DNA of 64,000 bases from Bifidobacterium catenulatum subsp. kashiwanohense JCM 15439 = DSM 21854 (GCF_001042615.1 NZ_AP012327.1:1736001-1800000), one strand, 5' to 3'; positions 8,863-17,757 are shown, counted from the stretch's first letter. Notes: a model not told the origin generated them from the letters alone. Numbers and translations: made by a program.

Positions 8863-8909
8863 TAGTATATCATATACACATCCGCAACTCGACATAACCC
8901 CGTCAACGC

Positions 8910-8942
8910 AAAAGGCGAGAGACCATCAGACCCTCACCTTTT
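8910..8942 (-). terminator. Hairpin terminator after truncated tetR
   Basis: AAAAGGCGAG (8910-8919) pairs with CTCACCTTTT (8933-8942) with one mismatch, so both strands carry a T-run. It sits 40 bp past the stop of the truncated TetR gene. Confidence 0.55.
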
Positions 8943-8982
8943 CGCACGCGCATGCAATGCCAATCTCAACAAGTATTCAAAA

Positions 8983-9306
8983 TCAACGATATGCATCCCA
9001 CAACGGAGATGGAAACAGCATGTTTTCCATCTGAGCCCACTCTTTGCATAAATCAACTTCAGGCTCGCGCAACCACCATAATTGCACACCATCCATGATT
9101 TCCATGGCCTTACGCACCACCGGTCGCATACTCGACTTCCATGAACCCAATTGCGGAGGAACCAGCCAAGGATATTGCGAATAGTTCTCCCAAATATCGT
9201 CCATACGAGCCGTGAATTCATCATGCAACGGATGTTCAGGATTCAACGATTCCGCAGAAAGCACGGTAAACCTTGAAACAGACACCCCCAAGTACGCCAA
9301 AACCAA
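8983..9306 (-). pseudogene. Truncated TetR regulator (C-terminal domain only)
   Basis: The 107-residue reading (LSAESLNPEHPLHDEFTARM to MLFPSPLWDAYR) is closely similar to the last half of the intact TetR at 12192 (LAAESLNPDHPLHDEFMGRM to LLFPAPLWDACR). Similarity stops at about position 9272, and the first 15 or so residues of the open frame are unrelated. The DNA-binding domain is absent. The junction coincides with the start of the AT-rich cassette, so the 5' half was probably lost when that DNA entered. It cannot act as a repressor. Confidence 0.75.
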
Positions 9307-9401
9307 GCGTCACTATATGTGGACGCAGCAATGAACAATTCCCCTATGACAACTAGCATGGGGAGACATTATTTGTAAAGCATAAAAGAAGGTCCATTCA
9401 A

Positions 9402-10640
9402 ATGGAGAAGCCGAACGATATTAAAAGAGACTCCATATCAGTGAATTACTTTTTGAATACTGCTGCGTACAGCGGTCTCTTCTCCCTTCTTTCGGTTATT
9501 CTCACCGGCCAAGTTTCTGCGGCGTCATCGCTATATGTTGGGCTGGCGCTCGGAATTTTATCTCTTTTTTCTAGAGGCAGTACTGTTTTTATAGGTAGCC
9601 TGATTGAGCGTTTCTCAACGGTATCCCTCACCGAGACCGGTTTCGGATTCATGGTTTTTTCACTTTTGCTGCTACAACCGGCAATGGGTGGTTTTATCGG
9701 CTTCCTTTTTGCGGATTTGGCTTTGCTGGGACTCGGTCTTTCATTGGTTAATTTTGCCCTACGAGGGCATATCATCGCTACAGTAAAGGATAAAAAAATT
9801 CAGGCTTCTTTGTTTGCTTTAGTGACCATGGCAGCCAATCTTGGATCCGCGATTGGACCTCTGGGTTCGAATTACATATATAAGGCTTTCGGACAAACGC
9901 TCTTTATTGCAATCATCGTCGGACTCTATGCTTTTTCTGCTTTACTAGCTCCAATAGCGCTGACTCATCATGTCTTCATACGCAATGAGAAAAGCGGCGA
10001 GGAAAACACTTCCTCCATCGTGAAGACCATTACAGACTCGCTGAAAAGTCCCGGTACGGTTCTTGCCATCCTGGCGGTGTTCGTGGGCAGTATCATGAAT
10101 GGTCAGCTTTTTGCCGGAATGGCATTGGAATTCCACTCGTTATCCGATAGTCCAGTCATAAGAGGATTGTTCTATTCCATTGATGCCATATCGGTCATAG
10201 CACTGCAAATGCCGGTAAGTAAGATCATCTCGCGCAATATGACCAAAGAACATAATGCCACCTCATTCATAGTCAAAAGCCTGGGGATTTATGGAATTTC
10301 CTTCGCACTATTCGCCTGCGGAGTCTCGTCGTACTGGTGGATATGCATCATTTCCTTGGTTGTGTTCTCCATTGCAGAATGCATCTATGCGCCATTAATC
10401 AATATTGCTCTGGTAGAGGCACAGCCAGATAAGCCTTTGGTGGACATTCTGAACTATCGGCTGATAATTGCAGCCATTGGTGAATCGGCAGGCTCATTCC
10501 TTGGCGGTTGGATCGTTCCGGCACTACGTCCTGCAGGATTGACGGCTTGGTATTGGTGTGCACTGGCGTTAGTGGGAATAATGCCTGCAGTCGTCACTAA
10601 TCAAATTAGAAAACGTGGACAAAGAATCATTCGTCATTGA
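9402..10640 (+). CDS. MFS transporter of the AT-rich cassette
   Basis: A 412-residue membrane protein with about 12 hydrophobic segments, beginning MEKPNDIKRDSISVNYFLNT. The SLIERFSTVSLTETG loop after the second helix corresponds to the MFS loop 2-3, and the pattern of paired helices with a central charged loop (RNEKSGEENTSSIVKTITDS) fits the MFS fold. A ribosome site AAGAAGG precedes the ATG. Codon use and base composition are visibly more AT-rich than in neighbouring genes. It is followed after 39 bp by the ATP-grasp gene, so the two form an operon. It probably exports the product of that enzyme (inference). Confidence 0.75.
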   Translation: MEKPNDIKRDSISVNYFLNTAAYSGLFSLLSVILTGQVSAASSLYVGLALGILSLFSRGSTVFIGSLIERFSTVSLTETGFGFMVFSLLLLQPAMGGFIGFLFADLALLGLGLSLVNFALRGHIIATVKDKKIQASLFALVTMAANLGSAIGPLGSNYIYKAFGQTLFIAIIVGLYAFSALLAPIALTHHVFIRNEKSGEENTSSIVKTITDSLKSPGTVLAILAVFVGSIMNGQLFAGMALEFHSLSDSPVIRGLFYSIDAISVIALQMPVSKIISRNMTKEHNATSFIVKSLGIYGISFALFACGVSSYWWICIISLVVFSIAECIYAPLINIALVEAQPDKPLVDILNYRLIIAAIGESAGSFLGGWIVPALRPAGLTAWYWCALALVGIMPAVVTNQIRKRGQRIIRH

Positions 10641-10679
10641 AAGAAAAAGTCTTGGTGAGTACACCGGAAGGGGAATGAC

Positions 10680-11867
10680 ATGAAAGTATTATTGCTGCAA
10701 CAGCCCAAATCTTTCTCAAATTATCCTAAATGGATTGAGGAAATCCAAGAACGTTTCGATTGTTTAGAAGTTATGGTCTTCACCTCGAACGATCGAGCCG
10801 CACACCATAGTTGGCCGAGCTCCGTCATCAAGGAAATCGAGGTTTCCGATTATTCCTCTGATAGCGCTACCGCAAAATTCTTTGATATTGTCAGGAAATT
10901 TAAACCAGATAGGATAGTTTCCAGCTCAGAGGAAGACGTACTGAGGGTTGCAGAGGCGAGAAGTTTATTTGGAATTCCCGGTTTACAGCATGAACTGGCG
11001 TTAAGCTGTCGAGATAAAGTCACGATGAAACAATCGGCCCTTGATGCCGGATTAAAGATTATTCCCTATACCACCTGCCAAGGCTTTGGAGATATTATTT
11101 CGGCGTTCGATCGTTGGGAGACGGTTGTTCTCAAACCTCGATGGGGCGCAGGGTCTGCAGGCATTACGATATTGCATTCGAAAGATGACCTGCCCGCTTT
11201 AGCTACCAAGCCGGAATTCATACGAAACGTGCATTCAAACCAGTATTACTTAGAGGAATATTGTTCCGGTTCCGTCTACCATGTGGATGTAGTCTATATC
11301 AATTCCGGTTCGATTCTGATCTCACCATCACGGTATCTTGTCCCGCCACTGGATTTCGAGAAACAAAACACCGGTTCCGTGATGTTGGATGAGAACGGTG
11401 CCGACTATTCCGAGCTGCTCCGACTGACAAAGCAATTAATTGCATCTTTCAACGATCAGACGATTCCGAATGTGATGCATATCGAATTCTATAAGAATGA
11501 AACCGGTGATTTCGTATTCGGGGAAATGGCGGCACGCAGAGGAGGCGGTCTCATCAAGCAGGAGCTGGCAGCCGCCTATGGCATAGACCAAAGCAAGGCC
11601 AACTTCCTATTGGAACTTGGTCTTGTCGATGCGGATGCGAATATTACGCGATCATCTCAGTATGGCATACTGCTGGAAACCGCTGGATTGAACTGGCCAA
11701 AGGAAAAAGAAATCCCGGATTGGGCGGTTTTGGAATCTGTGGGCAAGAAAAAAGGTATCGCTCATAACTCTGTTGATTCTGACAGGAAATTTCTTATTTC
11801 CGGCAAGAATGAATCTGAGATTATTCAACGTTCTAATTATCTTATAAATAGTCAATATAATGAGTAA
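10680..11867 (+). CDS. ATP-grasp ligase of the AT-rich cassette
   Basis: A 395-residue ATP-grasp enzyme. The N-terminal domain begins MKVLLLQQPKSFSNYPKWIE, the ATP-binding strand is TVVLKPRWGAGSAGITIL (about residues 155-172), and the metal-binding segment is HIEFYKNETGDFVFGEMAAR followed by RGGG (about 261-285). This resembles carboxylate-amine ligases of the BacD/carbamoyl-phosphate synthase-like group that join amino acids into dipeptides or modify carboxylates. A GGAAGGGG ribosome site precedes the ATG. Pairing with an MFS gene suggests synthesis and export of a small peptide-like metabolite. The substrate is unknown. Confidence 0.75.
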   Translation: MKVLLLQQPKSFSNYPKWIEEIQERFDCLEVMVFTSNDRAAHHSWPSSVIKEIEVSDYSSDSATAKFFDIVRKFKPDRIVSSSEEDVLRVAEARSLFGIPGLQHELALSCRDKVTMKQSALDAGLKIIPYTTCQGFGDIISAFDRWETVVLKPRWGAGSAGITILHSKDDLPALATKPEFIRNVHSNQYYLEEYCSGSVYHVDVVYINSGSILISPSRYLVPPLDFEKQNTGSVMLDENGADYSELLRLTKQLIASFNDQTIPNVMHIEFYKNETGDFVFGEMAARRGGGLIKQELAAAYGIDQSKANFLLELGLVDADANITRSSQYGILLETAGLNWPKEKEIPDWAVLESVGKKKGIAHNSVDSDRKFLISGKNESEIIQRSNYLINSQYNE

Positions 11868-12040
11868 AATTAACTTTTTACAGAGGGACAATTGTAACTA
11901 ATTCTGCAGCAGGTTCTATATATGACGAATTATTATGTAGAATTGGTAATTCTACTGAATCTAGACTCTTCCGTAAAATAATGATACTAGTATCGCTAGG
12001 GATGTTGGGAGCCAGCATTGGCGTCTATACGGGAAGCGCA
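11864..12040 (+). pseudogene. Possible MFS transporter fragment
   Basis: The frame beginning right after the ATP-grasp stop reads VTNSAAGSIYDELLCRIGNS, then ESRLFRKIMILVSLGMLGASIG. This resembles the middle of drug-type MFS proteins, where SGTDxALLYDSL is followed by a short loop and the next helix. There is no start or full domain, and after about 12040 the reading becomes unrelated serine/threonine-rich sequence. I read it as a remnant of a third cassette gene. Similarity is judged by eye only. Confidence 0.35.
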
Positions 12041-12191
12041 GCAGGTAGTCTGACTGCATCAAAATGGTCGACATCTCAAGAAACCAGCATGTCTCTTTCA
12101 GCAAACTTTTCAGGCACTACCACAATAGAAGATAAGCAAAATGAGGGTGGCCGTCAGGTCACCCCCGAACGTATGCGGAACACACATAAAA

Positions 12192-12827
12192 TCAGCGGCA
12201 TGCATCCCAGAGGGGCGCGGGAAACAGCAGATTCTCCATTTCGGACCATTCCTCACACAAGTCCACTTCCGGTTCGCGCAGCCACCACAGCTGAATGCCA
12301 TCCATGATTTCCATGGCTTTGCGCACCACTGGCCGCATGCTGCCGGCCCATGCGCCCAATTGCGGCGGAACCACCCACGGGTATTTCGAGTAGTGTTCCC
12401 AGATGTCCTCCATGCGTCCCATGAATTCGTCATGCAATGGGTGATCCGGGTTCAGGGATTCCGCCGCCAGCACGGTGAACAGCTGCACCATCATGCGGCG
12501 GCGCGAGTTGTGTTTCACCAGGTAGCGCAGATACGCGGGAAAATGCGGCGCAGACGGGTCGCTGCCCGGCATGCCCGAAGAGAAGAAGTCCTCCGGCGTG
12601 CCGGTCTGCCCGTAATATTCGTCATATACCAGCGCCAGCATTTTGTCTTTGTTGTCGACGTATCGCAACACGCCTTGTTTGGAGATGCCGACCCTGTCGG
12701 CCACGTCCTGGATAGAAATGCCATTGAACCCACGCTCACTGATCAGCTGAACCGCAGCATCCAGCACTTCCTCACGCCGCTCCTGCGGTGATTTTCGGAT
12801 ACGTTTCGAAGTCTCTTCCTCTGCCAT
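12192..12827 (-). CDS. TetR-family repressor next to GH5/GH30 genes
   Basis: A 211-residue TetR protein: basic start MAEEETSKRIRKSPQERREE, helix-turn-helix GFNGISIQDVADRVGISKQG, and a C-terminal ligand domain with MEIMDGIQLWWLREPEVDLC. It is the intact paralogue of the truncated copy at 8983. A short GGGTG/CACCC hairpin at 12145-12164 follows its stop. It lies on the same strand as the GH5 gene (12875) and GH30 gene (14620), which are its likely targets, but I did not find a convincing shared operator. Confidence 0.87.
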   Translation of the reverse strand: MAEEETSKRIRKSPQERREEVLDAAVQLISERGFNGISIQDVADRVGISKQGVLRYVDNKDKMLALVYDEYYGQTGTPEDFFSSGMPGSDPSAPHFPAYLRYLVKHNSRRRMMVQLFTVLAAESLNPDHPLHDEFMGRMEDIWEHYSKYPWVVPPQLGAWAGSMRPVVRKAMEIMDGIQLWWLREPEVDLCEEWSEMENLLFPAPLWDACR

Positions 12828-12874
12828 GATTCCGAGTCTAATGCACCTTGCGTCGATTGCCGTTGATTGACTGC

Positions 12875-14074
12875 CTATGGCACGTCATCGTGAGAGGTAT
12901 CCGCCCGAATCCATCCATGACGCCATACGCGAGTCAGATCCCACGCCTCAAGATTGCCGCCGTTGCGAGGATCCCGCGGCGGTTTCCCTTCGCCACTACC
13001 CGGTTTCGCGGAGCGCGCAAGCTGGTAGCTCCAATAGATCTGCCCCGCCGACACGTCCCATGCCGCGCGTTGCAATCGTGACACTTGGCGGTATGCAGCC
13101 GATCGGTTTTGGCTGTGTAGGGCCCACCGATTCTCCACGCACCACTCGCCCACCAGCACGGGAATACGACGGGCCGCCGAACGGATGGCGATGCTACTCG
13201 CGCCCACCAGCATCCGGTACAGCCATGGCAGTCGCCGCGATCGCAGGTACAGCCGGCGTGCCGGTCCCGAAAACAGCTGATCCTCCATCGCTATGAGATA
13301 CTGATGGGTGTCGAGCATGACGTTGCACATGCCAGCACGACGAAACCAACCGCCCCAGCGGAGTAGTCGGAAACCGTCATGGAATACGATCACGGTTTCC
13401 GGACGTAGCACGGCGCGCAACCGGGCGTAAGCGTCGCGGTAGAAGCGCTTCAGAAACCGCAGTGAGACATACGCGCTACCGGAAGCCTCCTGAGAGTCTT
13501 TCGCCGTGTTCGACGTGCTATGGAACACTGACCAGCTCACTGGTTCGTTGAGTACTTCGATGCTGTGCAGGGCCGGTTCGTCGCGGTATCGGCGAGCCAA
13601 TCGCTCCAGCACGTTCAGCGTGTACTCCACCAAGTCCGTATTCTGTGCCCATTTGCACACACCCGTCAGACCGCCGTTGTCGAAACCGTTCTGCGATTCG
13701 GGAACGGTATGCAGGTCAATCATAATCTTCAATCCCGTCTCCCGCGCCCAACGGAACGCGCGGTCGAGGTACGTAATGCAGCCCGGATGCCCGGGCCAGT
13801 CGCCGAAGATGAAATACGGTATGGGAATGCGTACGAGGTTGATTCCGTGACCGACGATAATACGGAAATCCTCCAGGGTGACGTAGGTTTCGCGGTGCCG
13901 GCGCAGTTCCTCGGCTAGATTCCGTTCGGACCAGAGGGATACGTGCGTGCGGTGCATCCAGATTTCATCGTCTTCGGCGCTGCGGGTGAACGGTTTCGGA
14001 TCCATCCATTTCTCCAGCACCAGCCAGTTGCCGAGGTTCACGCCGTCGATTCGCTCGTCGATGCCTAGCACCAT
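12875..14074 (-). CDS. GH5 beta-glucanase (exo-beta-1,3-glucanase-like)
   Basis: A 399-residue glycoside hydrolase family 5 protein. DGVNLGNWLVLEKWMDP near the start is the hallmark of the exo-beta-1,3/1,6-glucanase branch (yeast Exg1-like). Further landmarks are VRIPIPYFIFGDW, the acid/base Glu in IEVLNEPVS (about residue 180), DTHQYL, and the nucleophile Glu in VLVGEWCVENRW (about 320). No signal peptide. The frame stays open to 14158, but I start at the ATG 14074, giving MVLGIDERIDGVNLGNW. A start at 14158 would add 28 basic residues. It probably trims short beta-1,3- or beta-1,6-gluco-oligosaccharides inside the cell. Confidence 0.85.
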   Translation of the reverse strand: MVLGIDERIDGVNLGNWLVLEKWMDPKPFTRSAEDDEIWMHRTHVSLWSERNLAEELRRHRETYVTLEDFRIIVGHGINLVRIPIPYFIFGDWPGHPGCITYLDRAFRWARETGLKIMIDLHTVPESQNGFDNGGLTGVCKWAQNTDLVEYTLNVLERLARRYRDEPALHSIEVLNEPVSWSVFHSTSNTAKDSQEASGSAYVSLRFLKRFYRDAYARLRAVLRPETVIVFHDGFRLLRWGGWFRRAGMCNVMLDTHQYLIAMEDQLFSGPARRLYLRSRRLPWLYRMLVGASSIAIRSAARRIPVLVGEWCVENRWALHSQNRSAAYRQVSRLQRAAWDVSAGQIYWSYQLARSAKPGSGEGKPPRDPRNGGNLEAWDLTRVWRHGWIRADTSHDDVP

Positions 14075-14162
14075 GCGTCTCACCGCCCTTACGTTCGGGG
14101 GTTGCCCGACTTTTCGCTTCCGCCCATCACAACCCATGGCAAAACCCATTCGGCCCAATGGG

Positions 14163-14237
14163 CCAAGGAACCGCGCGTCATTCGCAACGTTCCTTGGTCC
14201 ATTGTATGTGCCCCGCGAGCGGCCACGCGGCCGCTCG
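14163..14237. promoter_or_regulatory. Two strong hairpins upstream of GH5
   Basis: CCAAGGAAC (14163-14171) pairs with GTTCCTTGG (14189-14197). CGAGCGGCC (14216-14224) pairs with GGCCGCTCG (14229-14237) around a 4-nt loop. Both lie between the GH43 remnant and the GH5 start, on the 5' side of GH5. The second may be the old terminator of the upstream gene and the first an operator or leader stem. Assignment is uncertain. Confidence 0.35.
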
Positions 14238-14296
14238 GAATCGGATCACGGCCGGATCAGGGTCGTTGAATGATCGTGGTGGCCGGCCGGGCGGGA

Positions 14297-14425
14297 TCAG
14301 TCGACGGGCTTCGTCTCATCCGCCTCGTAGTCGAAGAAGTCGAAGTCGGCAGTCTTCTCGTGCAGCGAAGCGTCGGTAACGACAATACCAACCATCGTGC
14401 CAGTGAATTCGCCAGCAAGCAAAGA
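14297..14425 (-). pseudogene. C-terminal remnant of a GH43 glycosidase
   Basis: The minus-strand frame ends AGEFTGTMVGIVVTDASLHE then KTADFDFFDYEADETKPVD and stop. GEFTG...GxxxxD...ADFDYFEY is the characteristic end of family 43 beta-xylosidase-type proteins (C-terminal beta-sandwich). Only about 40 residues survive; upstream sequence in all frames is unrelated. It marks deletion of a former glycosidase gene between GH5 and GH30. Confidence 0.55.
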
Positions 14426-14619
14426 CACCGCAAAAGCAAAAAGGCGTTTGCCTGCGGCGACCGGTAACCGATCACCATAGGCAAACGCCCCGCAACACAA
14501 CACCGGCTTGCGAAGATGGCAGGAAGAGAAAGGAAACCCGCCATCCGGCATTCAACAAACCGTTGCCACAACCAAGCCGACGCGTTACGCACACATTCGC
14601 ATCAGCCAGGCAGCTCCCG

Positions 14620-15963
14620 TCAGTCCAGCACAAACGTGTTGAACGAACGCGGAGCAAGCGTCACCTTGATACCGCGATCGGCATTGCAAGGATCGGCAAA
14701 TTCAAACGGACGCTCCTCTTCGAGAGCGTTCTGGGCCACCACCACAATGGTGCCATCCGGATTACGGAACGCAATAGCCATCGAATTGAAATGACCCGTA
14801 GTGCCAAGCACATGCGCACCCGGCTTGACGAAATGCGAGAAATGACGCATCACATAATATTCCGGATTACGGCGAACCTCATGCGTATCCGCAGTAATGG
14901 TGAACAGTGAATTCTGCCACCACCCCCACGTAGAATCCTGATCGTCAAGAATCATATTCCAATAAGTGTAAGCAGTCGCGCCATTACGCAAATAATGGTT
15001 GATCAAGTGGAAAATATACTCCGCATATTCCCACGTATTATCACCCATACCGCATTCGGATTCAGACTGAATCAGCTCGATTTCAGGCCAGGATTCATGC
15101 GTACGCGCAATACAGTTCTGGCCGGCCCACTGGTAAGCGATGCCCCTGATGTACTTGCGAGCGCCATCGTCGAACAGAATATTGTCGACAAAACGGTTGT
15201 AATTATTCAGCTTCATGCCGTAGCCGCCGGTCCACGCCATATCTTCCGGACCATTCAGCGTACCCAGCCAAATATCGGTGTCAAGACCAGCTTCGTCAAA
15301 AGCAGGTCCAAGATAATCGCGGATGAACACCTTGAGCGCTTCGGCATCCCACAATGCACTCGGGAACTTCTGATCGGCAAACACCTCATTCTGCACATGC
15401 AGCTGATTCACGGTAATGCCATGCTCGGCATAAGCTTGAATGTACTTGACGAAATACTTCGCATATGCCTTAAGATTCTCAGGAGTCTGCACCAAACGAC
15501 CATAGTTATAAGCCTTCGGACGCTTCATCCATGTCGGCGGGCTCCACGGGCTGGAGAACAGTTGCATGTTCGGCTGCCATTCCTGCGCGCGGTGGATGTA
15601 TGGGATCAGGGTCTGCTCATCATGCTCGACGGAGAAATGCTCCATCTCATAATCGCCGTCGGTCTCGTTATAGCTATACCAATGATCGGCGAAATCATTG
15701 GCACCGACCGGCGCACGATTGAAGGTGAAGTTCATCTCATCCGGGCTGAACAGTTCCTTGATGATCTGGTCACGTTCCTCTTCAGTAACCGTCTGCAGAG
15801 GAAGCCAGCCAAGCTCGTTGAAGCAGCCGCCGAAGCCACGCAATGCCTGATATTCATTGCCATCAAGCTGCAGATCGGAAGCGGAAGTGGCATGCGTGGA
15901 TTCAATTTCGGATGATTTGTCGGCAAGCTTGTTGTCTTGCGTTGTCGCGATCCAAGTAGTCAT
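14620..15963 (-). CDS. GH30 glycosidase (beta-1,6-glucanase/glucosylceramidase type)
   Basis: A 447-residue glycoside hydrolase family 30 enzyme. YQALRGFGGCFNELGWLPL is the typical GH30 entry, LFSSPWSPPTWMK the substrate-loop motif, VNQLHVQNEVFADQKFPS carries the acid/base Glu (about residue 195) and IELIQSESECGMGDNTW the nucleophile Glu (about 295). The C-terminal beta-domain ends RSFNTFVLD. No signal peptide, ATG preceded by AAGGAC. Members act on beta-1,6-glucan, beta-glucosides or beta-xylan; the GH3, GH5 and MFS neighbours favour beta-gluco-oligosaccharides. The 365 bp upstream is AT-rich and holds a candidate regulatory repeat (TTTAGT-TATCGATA-TTTAGT at 16045-16063). Confidence 0.87.
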   Translation of the reverse strand: MTTWIATTQDNKLADKSSEIESTHATSASDLQLDGNEYQALRGFGGCFNELGWLPLQTVTEEERDQIIKELFSPDEMNFTFNRAPVGANDFADHWYSYNETDGDYEMEHFSVEHDEQTLIPYIHRAQEWQPNMQLFSSPWSPPTWMKRPKAYNYGRLVQTPENLKAYAKYFVKYIQAYAEHGITVNQLHVQNEVFADQKFPSALWDAEALKVFIRDYLGPAFDEAGLDTDIWLGTLNGPEDMAWTGGYGMKLNNYNRFVDNILFDDGARKYIRGIAYQWAGQNCIARTHESWPEIELIQSESECGMGDNTWEYAEYIFHLINHYLRNGATAYTYWNMILDDQDSTWGWWQNSLFTITADTHEVRRNPEYYVMRHFSHFVKPGAHVLGTTGHFNSMAIAFRNPDGTIVVVAQNALEEERPFEFADPCNADRGIKVTLAPRSFNTFVLD

Positions 15964-16116
15964 GGAAAGTCCTTAGTATTGTCGTTGATTCTTTGGATTT
16001 ATATTTATTCGTTTTTTGAGTTGTTTTTATCTGATTATTGGGATTTAGTTATCGATATTTAGTTTTTGAGATTGAATTATCGGCAACGCAATTTCATTTC
16101 AGTAAGTGCAAAAACC

Positions 16117-16206
16117 GCAGGATGCCACGATAATCTATTCGCGACACGCTCCAGGCCGCTCTAGCCAAGTCTTTACGGTCTTAAACAGATTATCGCGGCA
16201 TCCTGC
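16117..16206. repeat. Long inverted repeat between GH30 and the MFS gene
   Basis: Arms of 20 bp (16117-16136 and 16187-16206) with a single mismatch enclose 50 bp. It is followed at 16208-16227 by a second stem, CGTAACG/CGTTACG. Neither has a T-tract. The element could be a terminator/attenuator after the MFS gene or a small mobile remnant; no target duplication is visible. Confidence 0.5.
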
Positions 16207-16328
16207 TCGTAACGCTATGACGTTACGTTTGCACTGTTATTTAGTTTTGCATTGTTGTTCAGTTTTGGAAAAACTTCCTATTCCCTCTCCCCCTCTCCCC
16301 TCTCGAAATTGAAGGGAGGGGGGTGGGG

Positions 16329-17654
16329 TTACTTGACCTTCTTGATGGCCATGATGAAGAAGCAGCCGATGATGGCCAAGGCGATGGCGGTCGGGAAGGC
16401 GAAGTTGTAGCCGAGGGACACCACGATGGTGGACATGATGACCGGGCCGCACATCTGACCAAGGGTGGTGCCCATGTTCAGAATGCCCAGATCCTTGCCA
16501 GCCTCTTCCTTGTTCGGCAGCACATCAACGAGCAGAGCCTGATCGACCGCGGAGTAGACAGCGTAGCCGAGGCCAGCGATGCCAGCGAACAGGTACATGC
16601 CCAGGGTGGACGGGATCAGCCACGGCATGGCGATACCGATAGCGAAGAGCACGGAAGCCACGACAACCGGAACCTTACGACGGCCGATGAGATCGGAAAC
16701 CGGGCCGGAGATGAAGGAGCCGACCAGAGACATGACCATCATGATCATGGAAACGACAGACACGGTGACAGCGGATTCCTTGACGGACTGACCAATGTAG
16801 TTCTGGATGATGTAGAGCTGATAGACGTTGATCATCTGGTAGCTCATGATCATGCAGAAACGGCCGGCGAAAGCCTTGTAGAAGTCGTGGGCGCCAGCGA
16901 ACTTCGGCGGACGGAAGGATACGAGGACATCCTTGAAGGAGCCCTCTTCCTTCGGCAGGAAGTCAGCGGACTGTTCCTTCGGCAGGATGATCACGGCGAC
17001 GATGCCGCCGAGGAACATGAGCACGCCTGCGACAGCGAAGCCGGCAGTCAAGTTTTCGATGAAGAATGCGCCGATCATGGTACCGATCGGAGCACCGATG
17101 GTGGAGCCTGCACCATAGAAGGCGGACATGGTGCCACGAATGCCGGATGGCACACGGTCAGACAGCACGGCGACCAGCGGGGCGATCATGCAGTTGAGGC
17201 CGAACATGCAGGCGCAGTAGAAGATGGTGAGCAGCACCGCGTTGTGTGTGGTGCCGGTCAGGAACAGGGTGACGCCACCAAGCACCGCACCGAAAACGAT
17301 CCACGGAGTACGACGACCGAACCTGGAGCGGGAACGATCGGAGAAGTTGCCGAACATCAGGTTGGCAACCAGGGATGCCACCGCGGTGAACGCATTGACG
17401 ATGCCAACGAGAGCATCCGGATCGGCGCCTTCGATGGTCTTGTAGTGCATCGGCAGAAGCACGGCGGAGACGATGCCGAGACCCGACATCCACAACACGC
17501 CGAACAGCAGGAAGCCTGCGCCGAAACGGATGGTGTTGACCCTACTCAGTGGCTTGCCGGTTTCAGGAGACAGCTGCGGATCCTTGTCTGCAGCGGCGAT
17601 GTTGGCGTTATAACGCACCAAACGCTCCTCTTTGCTTGCGATTGCTTCACTCAT
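16329..17654 (-). CDS. MFS oligosaccharide transporter
   Basis: A 441-residue protein with about 12 transmembrane helices. The loop between helices 2 and 3, NFSDRSRSRFGRRTPWIVFG, is typical of sugar MFS/GPH-type symporters that take up glucosides and sucrose-like sugars. An AAGGAGAGGG ribosome site precedes the ATG. It is divergent from the TetR gene at 18011; a 19-bp palindrome (17739-17757) lies between. It is the only intact sugar transporter in the glycosidase region and probably feeds the GH3, GH30 and GH5 enzymes (inference). Confidence 0.87.
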   Translation of the reverse strand: MSEAIASKEERLVRYNANIAAADKDPQLSPETGKPLSRVNTIRFGAGFLLFGVLWMSGLGIVSAVLLPMHYKTIEGADPDALVGIVNAFTAVASLVANLMFGNFSDRSRSRFGRRTPWIVFGAVLGGVTLFLTGTTHNAVLLTIFYCACMFGLNCMIAPLVAVLSDRVPSGIRGTMSAFYGAGSTIGAPIGTMIGAFFIENLTAGFAVAGVLMFLGGIVAVIILPKEQSADFLPKEEGSFKDVLVSFRPPKFAGAHDFYKAFAGRFCMIMSYQMINVYQLYIIQNYIGQSVKESAVTVSVVSMIMMVMSLVGSFISGPVSDLIGRRKVPVVVASVLFAIGIAMPWLIPSTLGMYLFAGIAGLGYAVYSAVDQALLVDVLPNKEEAGKDLGILNMGTTLGQMCGPVIMSTIVVSLGYNFAFPTAIALAIIGCFFIMAIKKVK

Positions 17655-17738
17655 GAAACCCTCTCCTTCGATTCATGTTTCAGTAGTGTTTTCTGTAATA
17701 TTCCTGTTTTCCGATAGGGCTTCTCTGCCCAGCCAGCT

Positions 17739-17757
17739 AACTACCATTTGGTAACTA
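17739..17757. promoter_or_regulatory. TetR operator candidate TACCATTTGGTA
   Basis: AACTACCATTTGGTAACTA forms the centre of a 24-bp imperfect palindrome (GCTA ends at both sides), 85 bp upstream of the MFS start. It matches the site ahead of the second GH3 at 17 of 19 positions. Confidence 0.65.

Noticed and set aside
9272-12130. Prophage or insertion sequence
   Set aside because: No integrase, transposase or terminal inverted repeats were seen around the AT-rich cassette.
16323-17717. 464-residue plus-strand frame rich in His/Asp/Glu
   Set aside because: Antisense to the MFS transporter; the composition is the mirror of membrane-protein codons.
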